Part shown: positions 1 through 5,633 of the stretch, in pieces
How the letters are laid out: each line of letters starts with the position of its first letter
How positions within the stretch are numbered: position 1 is the first letter of the stretch
Source: CAXBID01 sp049791475
GTDB taxonomy: Bacteria > Bacteroidota > Bacteroidia > Flavobacteriales > Flavobacteriaceae
Direction: 5' to 3'
DNA length: 8,223 nt
NCBI GenBank assembly: GCA_049791475.1
Contig: JBAQZZ010000061.1
Coordinates: forward strand, 1 to 8,223
Notes under the pieces: model-generated
What the model saw: only the letters and a program-made list of their open reading frames with translations
The model's database searches: none
Told to the model about the DNA's origin: nothing
Made by a program: the position numbers and the translations under genes

Positions 1-2989
1 GCAATTCAAAGTCGGTATCAATTGTGACGTCTTTTACGTAAACTTTAGTCGCTTCGTCTTCATCGTAAAGCTCTTTAAACTCATTTTCTTTGAGTTCTTC
101 AATGGCTTCATTTAATATTTTTTGATACGTATCAAAACCAATTTCATTAATAAATCCGCTTTGTTCACCACCCAATAAATCGCCAGCACCACGAATTTCT
201 AAATCTTTCATGGCGATATTAAAACCACTTCCTAATTCGGTGAATTGTTCTAAAGCGGTGATACGTTTTCTAGCATCATCTGTCATTGCAGAATATTCGG
301 GTGTAATAAAATAACAGAATGCTTTTTTATTACTTCGACCAACTCGCCCTCGCATTTGGTGTAAATCGCTCAATCCAAAATTATTGGCATTATTGATAAA
401 AATCGTATTAGCATTCGAGACATCTAATCCACTTTCCACGATAGTTGTACTCACCAAAACATCAAAAGCACCATCCATAAATGCCAGCATAAGTTGCTCT
501 AGTTTTTTACCTTCCATTTGCCCGTGACCAATACCAATTTTAGCATCGGGAACTAAACGTTGAATCATTCCTGCAACTTCCTTGATGTTTTCAATACGAT
601 TATGAATGAAAAATATTTGTCCGCCACGTTCAATTTCATAACTCACAGCATCGCGAATGGTTTCTTCACTAAACCGAATAACATGACTTTCAATAGGATA
701 ACGATTTGGCGGCGGCGTGGTAATGACCGATAAATCGCGAGCCGCCATTAAACTAAATTGTAGTGTTCTAGGAATTGGAGTTGCAGTTAAAGTAAGAACA
801 TCCACATTATCTTTTAAAGTCTTTAATTTTTCCTTTACGGCTACTCCGAATTTTTGCTCTTCATCAACTATTAAAAGTCCTAAATCTTTAAATTTTACTT
901 TTTTATTGACGAGCTGATGCGTACCGATTATAATATCGACTTTTCCTTGTTCTAAACCTTCCAAAGTTTCGCGTTTTTCTTTAGCGGTTCTGAATCTATT
1001 TAGATAATCTACAGTTACTGGAAATTCTTTTAAGCGCTCTTTGAAGGTTCGAGAATGTTGGTAAGCCAAAATAGTTGTTGGCACCAAAATAGCCACTTGT
1101 TTCCCGTTATCAACCGCCTTAAAAGCAGCACGAATAGCGACTTCAGTTTTGCCAAACCCAACATCGCCACAAATTAATCTGTCCATTGGGCGTTCGCTTT
1201 CCATATCGGCTTTAATATCAGCAGTTGCGGTACTTTGATCAGGTGTGTCTTCGTAAATAAAAGACGCTTCCAACTCGTGTTGCATGTAGCTATCTGGGTT
1301 GTATTGATAGCCTTTTTCAGTTTTACGTTTGGCGTAAAGTTTTATTAAGTTAAAAGCAACATGTTTTACACGGGTTTTAGTTTTTTCTTTTAAGGTTTTC
1401 CATGCGTTACTACCAAGCTTATAAATTTTTGGTGGCTTCCCATCTTTACCATTAAACTTAGTGATTTTATGAAGCGAATGAATACTTAAATACAACACAT
1501 CACGCTCGCCATAAACCAATTTTATAGCTTCTTGTTTCTTCCCTTCAACATCTATTTTTTGAAGTCCGCCGAAACGCCCAATCCCATGATCTATATGCGT
1601 TACATAATCGCCAATATCTAAATTTGTAAGTTCCTTTAAACTTATAGACTGCTTTTTTGCATAACCATTTTTGATATTAAACTTATGGTAGCGCTCAAAT
1701 ATTTGATGATCTGTGTAACAAACTATTTTATTATCATGGTCTATAAATCCCTGATGTAACGACAGAATAATGGTTGTATATTGTTTGACATCTAAATGCG
1801 CGTCATCAAAAATATCATGAAATCGTTTGGCTTGTTGTTCGCTTATGCAAGCAATATAATTGGTAAAACCATTGTCGTTATTTTTATTTAAATCTTCAAT
1901 TAATAAATTGAATTGTTTGTTGAATGATGGTTGTGGTGTGGTGTTGAATACAATTTCTGTTACGTCATTGCGAGGAGTTTGCGACGAAGCAATCTCATTC
2001 GATGAAGCAGATTGCTTCTTTTCACTTGCAATGACGTTATTTTTAAAAACAGCAGAAGTACCAAATTCAATAATTGAAAAATCGAGTAATTGCTTTTTTA
2101 ATACTGTTGAATTACAAAAAAGTTCATGAGGCTCTGCATGTTTAATACCACTCGAGAGCGATTTAAAAGCGTCTTCAGCTTTACTATAAAAGTCATCAAT
2201 TCTTGAAAAGAATAAATCGGCATTCTTAAAACAAACCACTGTTTTTTGTGCTATATATTTTAAAAAACTCTGCCTGCTTTCTTGCAATAGTTTATTAGCG
2301 ACATTAGGAATAATATTGATTTTTTTAATCTGCTCTGTTGATAATTGCGTTTCTACATCAAACGTTCTGATACTATCTACTTCATCACCAAAAAACTCAA
2401 TACGATAAGGTTCATCGTGCGAAAACGAAAATACATCTACAATTCCTCCGCGTACTGAAAACTCGCCGGGTTCAGTTACAAAATCAACCCGTTTAAATTG
2501 ATATTCAAATAAGACTTCGTTTATAAAATCGATAGATAAATTATCATTTACCGACACTTTTAACGTATGGCGTTCTAACTCTTTTCTAGTAACTACTTGT
2601 TCAAAAAGCGCATCAGGATAAGTAACAATAATAGCTGGTTTTTTCTGCGAATTTATGCGGTTTAAAACCTCGGCGCGTAATAACACATTGGCGTTATCGG
2701 TTTCTTCAATTTGGTATGGCCTGCGATAACTACCAGGATAAAACAACACATCTTTATCGCTTAAAAGTTGTTCTAAATCGTTTAGGTAAAAAGCGGCTTC
2801 TTCTTTATCGTTAAAAACTAATAAAAAAGGCTTTTCAGCTTGCTTAAAAATACTAGAAATTATAAACGAAAAAGAAGATCCTACAAGGCCTTTTAAATGT
2901 ACTTTAGTTTCGTTTTGGGCAATAATATTTTGCAGATTTTGCTTTTGCAAAGTCTGTAAATAGGTTTGCGAGAGATTCGTTTTACTCAC
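1..2989 (-). CDS. mfd: Transcription-repair coupling factor Mfd (3' end beyond window)
   Basis: Mfd is a DNA translocase that removes RNA polymerase stalled at lesions and recruits UvrA for nucleotide excision repair. The frame is open for 996 codons and runs off the left edge; relatives are about 1,110-1,130 residues, so the end of the C-terminal TRCF domain is missing. Domains in order: a UvrB-like module with a degenerate Walker A (GLVGSSF, residues 34-40) and a GEFSVRGGIVDVFSF block near 172-186; an RNA-polymerase-interacting domain from about 460 (YVTHIDHGIGRFGG); then a RecG-like superfamily 2 helicase core with Walker A GDVGFGKT (608-615), DEEQ box (709-712), LTATPIPRTL, and motif VI QMRGRVGR (878-885). 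The start is GTG at 2989 (MSKTNLSQTYL); an in-frame stop lies a short way upstream with no ATG between. Residues ~318-343 are encoded by a palindromic repeat, listed separately. No frameshift was seen. Identification is firm. Confidence 0.97.
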   Translation of the reverse strand, partial: MSKTNLSQTYLQTLQKQNLQNIIAQNETKVHLKGLVGSSFSFIISSIFKQAEKPFLLVFNDKEEAAFYLNDLEQLLSDKDVLFYPGSYRRPYQIEETDNANVLLRAEVLNRINSQKKPAIIVTYPDALFEQVVTRKELERHTLKVSVNDNLSIDFINEVLFEYQFKRVDFVTEPGEFSVRGGIVDVFSFSHDEPYRIEFFGDEVDSIRTFDVETQLSTEQIKKINIIPNVANKLLQESRQSFLKYIAQKTVVCFKNADLFFSRIDDFYSKAEDAFKSLSSGIKHAEPHELFCNSTVLKKQLLDFSIIEFGTSAVFKNNVIASEKKQSASSNEIASSQTPRNDVTEIVFNTTPQPSFNKQFNLLIEDLNKNNDNGFTNYIACISEQQAKRFHDIFDDAHLDVKQYTTIILSLHQGFIDHDNKIVCYTDHQIFERYHKFNIKNGYAKKQSISLKELTNLDIGDYVTHIDHGIGRFGGLQKIDVEGKKQEAIKLVYGERDVLYLSIHSLHKITKFNGKDGKPPKIYKLGSNAWKTLKEKTKTRVKHVAFNLIKLYAKRKTEKGYQYNPDSYMQHELEASFIYEDTPDQSTATADIKADMESERPMDRLICGDVGFGKTEVAIRAAFKAVDNGKQVAILVPTTILAYQHSRTFKERLKEFPVTVDYLNRFRTAKEKRETLEGLEQGKVDIIIGTHQLVNKKVKFKDLGLLIVDEEQKFGVAVKEKLKTLKDNVDVLTLTATPIPRTLQFSLMAARDLSVITTPPPNRYPIESHVIRFSEETIRDAVSYEIERGGQIFFIHNRIENIKEVAGMIQRLVPDAKIGIGHGQMEGKKLEQLMLAFMDGAFDVLVSTTIVESGLDVSNANTIFINNANNFGLSDLHQMRGRVGRSNKKAFCYFITPEYSAMTDDARKRITALEQFTELGSGFNIAMKDLEIRGAGDLLGGEQSGFINEIGFDTYQKILNEAIEELKENEFKELYDEDEATKVYVKDVTIDTDFEL
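1962..2037. repeat. Palindromic REP/MITE-like repeat inserted in frame within mfd
   Basis: The outer arms ACGTCATTGC (1962-1971) and GCAATGACGT (2028-2037) are perfect inverted repeats. An inner pair, GAAGCAATCT (1986-1995) and AGATTGCTTC (2009-2018), is also perfect, with a 13-base loop. The layout and wording (GTCATTGCGAGGAG..., GAAGCAATCTC..., CAATGACG) match, from memory, a family of short palindromic repeats dispersed in many bacterial genomes. On the minus strand it is read in the mfd frame without a stop, giving VIASEKKQS, then NEIASS, then PRNDV, the usual conceptual translation of such repeats. It is flanked by TTA on both sides (1960-1962, 2037-2039), possibly a short target duplication, though the right copy overlaps the arm. 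No transposase is present, so it would be non-autonomous. Confidence 0.85.
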
Positions 2990-3012
2990 GTAATTATTCC
3001 ATTTTTCGAGTG

Positions 3013-3020
3013 CAAAGATA
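3013..3020 (-). promoter_or_regulatory. Bacteroidota -7 element (TATCTTTG) for mfd
   Basis: The minus strand reads TATCTTTG, a full match to the Bacteroidota consensus TAnnTTTG. Transcription would start near 3006, leaving a leader of about 17 bases before the GTG start at 2989. No clear TTG is seen at the expected -33 position; the region is simply AT-rich. The placement independently supports the GTG start of mfd. Confidence 0.65.
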
Positions 3021-3088
3021 GGGTTTCATATTATTTTAAAAATGATTTTACATAAAATTAAAAAGACTTACAAATTGAACTCGTTTTT

Positions 3089-3187
3089 ACGTTAGGGATT
3101 GAGGCATTTTTTGAAGCTCCTCGTAGCGAGTCCTTCGACTGCGCTCAGGATAAACTTTACCGAAAGCCCGACCCTTGGGTAACGCCC
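3089..3187. repeat. Composite intergenic repeat element, flavobacterial type
   Basis: This ~99-base block is far more GC-rich than its surroundings. It begins ACGTTAGGGATTGAGGC and ends AGCCCGACCCTTGGGTAACGCCC-like (3165-3187). The reverse complement of the right end shares CGTTA, GGG and GGC blocks with the left end, so the termini are imperfect inverted repeats. The right end contains a mini-palindrome ACCC-TT-GGGT (3171-3180). The interior holds an imperfect hairpin, GAAGCTCCTCG-TAG-CGAGTCCTTC (3113-3136), followed by CCTTCGACTGCGCTCAGGAT (3132-3151), a phrase I recall as a frequent dispersed repeat in Bacteroidota genomes. No open reading frame of note is inside. It lies between the divergent promoters of mfd and the terB-like gene. 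Family assignment is from memory and needs a genome-wide search. Confidence 0.7.
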
Positions 3188-3228
3188 AAATAATTAAGAT
3201 TTCAATTTAAAATCTTAAAAAAAATATG

Positions 3229-3236
3229 TAGGTTTG
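3229..3236 (+). promoter_or_regulatory. Bacteroidota -7 element (TAGGTTTG) for the terB-like gene
   Basis: TAGGTTTG is a full match to TAnnTTTG. The predicted transcription start is near 3243, giving a leader of about 16 bases that is nearly all A and T, typical of strong flavobacterial starts lacking a Shine-Dalgarno sequence. The -33 region has no clean TTG. Confidence 0.65.
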
Positions 3237-3258
3237 TAGCACTAAAAAAGAAATATAT

Positions 3259-3690
3259 ATGTCGTTTTCAGATTTATTTGATAGTGGGTTTAAAAAGCGT
3301 AATGAAAGTCATTTTGCTTCAATTGTTCGTGTAGCGATGGCCGATGGTGTAATTACTGATGATGAAAAGCTGTTCTTGGACAGATTAGCGCAAAGGTTAG
3401 AGATTGGTGAAAATGATTATAAATCTATTTTAAAAAATTACCAATCGCACCCTATAAACCCACCTGTATCTTACGATATGCGGCTAGAGCGTTTGTATGA
3501 TTTAGTGCGAATGATACATGTTGATACTATTAAAGGAGATCCTGAAATGTTGCTTTTAAAGAAAATTTCTGTAGGTCTTGGGTTTCATGCTGTAAACGTA
3601 AAATACATAATTGATAAGGCTTTAACACTAGTTGATAACGGTGTGGACTTGGATACTTTTGTGGACCAAATAAAGAATATGAATAGATAA
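3259..3690 (+). CDS. TerB-family (tellurite-resistance TerB-like) protein
   Basis: This is a small soluble all-helical protein of 143 residues with no signal peptide or membrane segment. The N-terminal half has the TerB/DjlA-type signature ASIVRVAMADGVITDDEK (residues 20-37), followed by a helix ending RLEI. A second, diverged copy is visible as MIHVDTIKGDPEMLLLKKIS (85-104). The acidic pairs D29/E36 and D89/E96 have equal spacing and correspond to positions that bind metal in TerB structures. The start is ATG with a short A-rich leader behind a good -7 element. It appears monocistronic, with a hairpin terminator just downstream. A lone chromosomal TerB-like gene without terC, terD or terZ neighbours should not be read as a tellurite-resistance gene; the family is linked more broadly to membrane and stress-associated complexes. 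The family is clear, the role unknown. Confidence 0.85.
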   Translation: MSFSDLFDSGFKKRNESHFASIVRVAMADGVITDDEKLFLDRLAQRLEIGENDYKSILKNYQSHPINPPVSYDMRLERLYDLVRMIHVDTIKGDPEMLLLKKISVGLGFHAVNVKYIIDKALTLVDNGVDLDTFVDQIKNMNR

Positions 3691-3714
3691 AAATATTAAA
3701 AATCTATACTATTT

Positions 3715-3760
3715 AAAGAGGTCGCCTATAAATTACTTTTTAGACGACCTCTTTTTAATT
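3715..3760. terminator. Hairpin terminator between convergent genes
   Basis: AAAGAGGTCG (3715-3724) pairs perfectly with CGACCTCTTT (3745-3754). The stem continues past one mismatch with CTA/TAG, leaving an AT-rich loop. On the plus strand it is followed by T-rich sequence (TTTTTAATTTTT), so it suits the terB-like gene. On the minus strand, where it would end the OmpA-family gene (stop at 3780), the T run is short, so termination in that direction is plausible but weaker. Confidence 0.85.
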
Positions 3761-3779
3761 TTTAAATATTTTTTTTTTA

Positions 3780-4628
3780 CTAGTTAGAGGCCATTAAAGC
3801 GAAAAACTTGTCAATATTTGGAAGAATTACAATACGTGTTCTTCTATTTCTTGCTCTATTGTCAGAGGTTGTATTATCAGTAAGGGGTTGAAAACTACTT
3901 CTGCCAGCTGCAATAAGTTTTTCTGGTGCTACTTTATATTGATTTTGAAGTTTTCTAACAACTGAAGTTGCTCTTAGAACACTTAAATCCCAGTTATCAG
4001 CTAGTTTTTCAGTACTAATAGTTCTAGAATCTGTATGGCCTTCAACCATAACATCTAAACTAGGTTCAGAATTTATAACATCAGCTAGTTTTTGTAAAAC
4101 AGCATTTGCTTTTGAGCTAACGACGTAGCTACCGCTATTAAATAACATTTTGTCTGAAATTGAAATCATAACAACCGTTTCGTTTATGTTTACAGAAAAG
4201 TCATCATCTTCGTTAAAATTACTATCATTTATAGTTTTTTCTAAGTTGTAAGCTACTGCTAAATTCATAGAATCTTTCAGCGTTTTTGCTTGACTTAGTT
4301 TATTGGCATCAATATTTTTTAGAGTTTCGCGCATTTTCATTTTAGCATTATTTGAAATAACGCCACCATTTTCAATAACATCTATTTTAGAGTTATTTTC
4401 TTGTGTTAGTACATCAACATCTTCTTTTAAAGACGTTACTTTAGAATTGTACTCATCTACACGTTCTTGAATTTTAGCGAATTTAGACTCTAAATCTTCT
4501 TTTTCGACTCTGGTTTTTGTCAATTCACTTTTAATTTCTCCATTTTCCTGTTGTAAGGCAACATATTTCTTTTTTGAAACACATGAAAAAACAAGGGCTA
4601 ACAATAATAAGATTGAAATTTTCTTCAT
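3780..4628 (-). CDS. OmpA/MotB-domain lipoprotein
   Basis: A 282-residue envelope protein that should tether the outer membrane to peptidoglycan. It opens with a lipoprotein signal peptide, MKKISILLLLALVFSC, with the lipidated cysteine at residue 16. A charged, heptad-like coiled-coil segment covers about residues 20-85. The C-terminal OmpA-like domain runs from about 155 to 270: FNSGSY, then VEGHTD (195-200), NWDLSVLRA (212-220), and a closing NRARNRRTRIVI (257-268). D200 and R219 correspond to the diaminopimelate-contacting Asp and Arg. They are 19 residues apart rather than the 15 of E. coli OmpA, because of a short insert resembling that of MotB-type domains. There is no beta-barrel, so it resembles Pal-like or stand-alone OmpA-domain lipoproteins. 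No clear promoter was found in the 99 bases upstream, and it may be co-transcribed with the secreted-protein gene before it. Confidence 0.93.
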   Translation of the reverse strand: MKKISILLLLALVFSCVSKKKYVALQQENGEIKSELTKTRVEKEDLESKFAKIQERVDEYNSKVTSLKEDVDVLTQENNSKIDVIENGGVISNNAKMKMRETLKNIDANKLSQAKTLKDSMNLAVAYNLEKTINDSNFNEDDDFSVNINETVVMISISDKMLFNSGSYVVSSKANAVLQKLADVINSEPSLDVMVEGHTDSRTISTEKLADNWDLSVLRATSVVRKLQNQYKVAPEKLIAAGRSSFQPLTDNTTSDNRARNRRTRIVILPNIDKFFALMASN

Positions 4629-4680
4629 AATTAAATATTAAGGTTTTAAAGGATTTACGTAATGAAGTCCGTTTTAGATG

Positions 4681-4715
4681 CCTAAACATTTAATTAATTT
4701 GTGCGATGTCTTAGG
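4681..4715. repeat. Small inverted repeat between the two minus-strand envelope genes
   Basis: CCTAAACAT (4681-4689) pairs with ATGTCTTAGG (4706-4715) with one bulged base, around an AT-rich loop. It lies 13 bases past the stop codon of the upstream secreted-protein gene and 52 bases before the OmpA-lipoprotein start. There is no T run after it on the minus strand, so it is at best a weak attenuator or an mRNA-end stabiliser, and may be chance in AT-rich DNA. Confidence 0.3.
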
Positions 4716-4727
4716 TTTGTGTGATAA

Positions 4728-5450
4728 TTAAGGGATATTTAGAATATCTGTTCCCAAATATTTATCATCTTTATTGTAGTACCAAGCCCTTATTTTTGGC
4801 ATTTTAATGGTGTTAATTTTAGCTTCCTTAGTTAGCAAAATATACTCACCACTATCTGGTTTTACTTCACCATTTTCATACGTCTTAAAAAATTGATAGA
4901 TCTCCATGGCGTAAGTAGTTGGGTTAAAATAAAAATACCAAACATCACTACCCACGGACGCATCGTAATTTACTTTTAAAGTTAAATAATCTTTTCCTTT
5001 AAAAGTTTTATGTTCAACGGAATTACTAATTATGGTTCCAGGGTCTTTCAGTTTCATTGGTAAACCATATAAATACGTGTAGTAATTTTTATAAAGTTCT
5101 GCCATTTCACAATGTGTACGTTTTGGTTTATTGATTTGTTTAGCAATTCGCAACGAATCTTTTTTAGAAATTATGCAGTCCTTTTTGTTGAGGGTGTAAG
5201 TCGTGGTAACAGAATCTCGTTTACTTATTAAGTTAAAAAATTCTTTAGGAATATTAATATGAATATCGCTTTCTCGATTCGCACTATTGGGCGTTTCCAT
5301 GGTAACAAATAATTTACCATTAAATGTGTTCCAGCTCCCATTAGGATCATGATACTTTATAGATTTTTCTAAAAGTTCTAAACCAGTTAAATTTTGACTA
5401 AAAGAACTTATAGTTACCAGAAGTGTAAAAAGACAAATGAATTTTTTCAT
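4728..5450 (-). CDS. Secreted protein of unknown function, DUF6503-like
   Basis: A 240-residue protein with a signal peptide (MKKFICLFTLLVTISSFSQ) likely cleaved near residue 18-19, so it is periplasmic or surface-exposed. The frame is open 108 bases further upstream, but that extension begins in AT-rich promoter-like sequence and would bury the signal peptide, so the ATG at 5450 is chosen. Visible blocks are YHDPNGSW (33-40), two cysteines (92 and 114) that could form a disulfide, YKNYYTYLYGLPMKLKDPG (120-138), GSDVWYFYF (167-175) and RAWYYNKDDKYLGTDIL (221-237). The alternating aromatic and polar strands suggest a beta-rich fold, perhaps like lipoprotein carriers of the LolA/LppX type. From memory this matches the uncharacterised Bacteroidota family DUF6503; no biochemical role is known to me. 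It precedes the OmpA lipoprotein on the same strand, 99 bases apart. Confidence 0.8.
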   Translation of the reverse strand: MKKFICLFTLLVTISSFSQNLTGLELLEKSIKYHDPNGSWNTFNGKLFVTMETPNSANRESDIHINIPKEFFNLISKRDSVTTTYTLNKKDCIISKKDSLRIAKQINKPKRTHCEMAELYKNYYTYLYGLPMKLKDPGTIISNSVEHKTFKGKDYLTLKVNYDASVGSDVWYFYFNPTTYAMEIYQFFKTYENGEVKPDSGEYILLTKEAKINTIKMPKIRAWYYNKDDKYLGTDILNIP

Positions 5451-5469
5451 AAAAAAAGGAATTATTCTA

Positions 5470-5477
5470 CGAATGTA
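5470..5477 (-). promoter_or_regulatory. Possible -7 element (TACATTCG) for the DUF6503-like gene
   Basis: TACATTCG on the minus strand differs from TAnnTTTG at one base. It would place the transcription start near 5463, with a leader of about 13 bases ending in a T-rich tract just before the ATG at 5450. No TTG lies at proper -33 spacing. Its use would exclude the longer 5558 start. Confidence 0.4.
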
Positions 5478-5569
5478 ATATATAGAATTGAATTTAAAAT
5501 TTAAGCCAATTAAGAGGTGGTTTTTAGTTTTGAAATATTTTATTCGAAATAAATTCAAGCTATTTAATT

Positions 5570-5609
5570 TTGAATTATAATAGTTTATTATATCTTAATC
5601 TACTATTTG
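5570..5609 (+). promoter_or_regulatory. Possible promoter of the Na+/phosphate cotransporter
   Basis: There are two overlapping candidates. TTG (5570-5572) and TATCTTAA (5591-5598) are 18 bases apart, which is good spacing but leaves two mismatches in the -7 element. Alternatively TACTATTTG (5601-5609) carries the TTTG core but has a three-base gap after TA. Either gives a short leader of about 18-30 bases before the ATG at 5634. No Pho-box-like direct repeats were recognised. The rest of the 183-base divergent spacer is AT-rich and shows nothing else convincing. Confidence 0.35.
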
Positions 5610-5633
5610 TATAGAATTTTAAAATTTTCGCAT

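Noticed and set aside
717..917. Plus-strand 66-codon open frame
   Set aside because: It lies antisense within the helicase core of mfd and has no homology-like features.
1860..2129. Plus-strand open frame of 89 codons crossing the palindromic repeat
   Set aside because: It is antisense to mfd; the stretch reading VTSLRG..CDEAIS is the usual spurious translation of the repeat, and there is no promoter or start context.
4712..4719. TAGGTTTG on the plus strand, a full TAnnTTTG match
   Set aside because: It points into the 3' end of a minus-strand gene with no plus-strand gene downstream; probably chance, though an antisense transcript cannot be excluded.
5451..5558. N-terminal extension of the DUF6503-like protein to 5558
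   Set aside because: It would place 36 AT-driven residues before a good signal peptide and overlap the likely promoter; the ATG at 5450 fits better.
5607..5633. TTG start nine codons upstream for the Na+/phosphate cotransporter
   Set aside because: It lies in the promoter candidate region, while an ATG directly before the first membrane helix is available at 5634.
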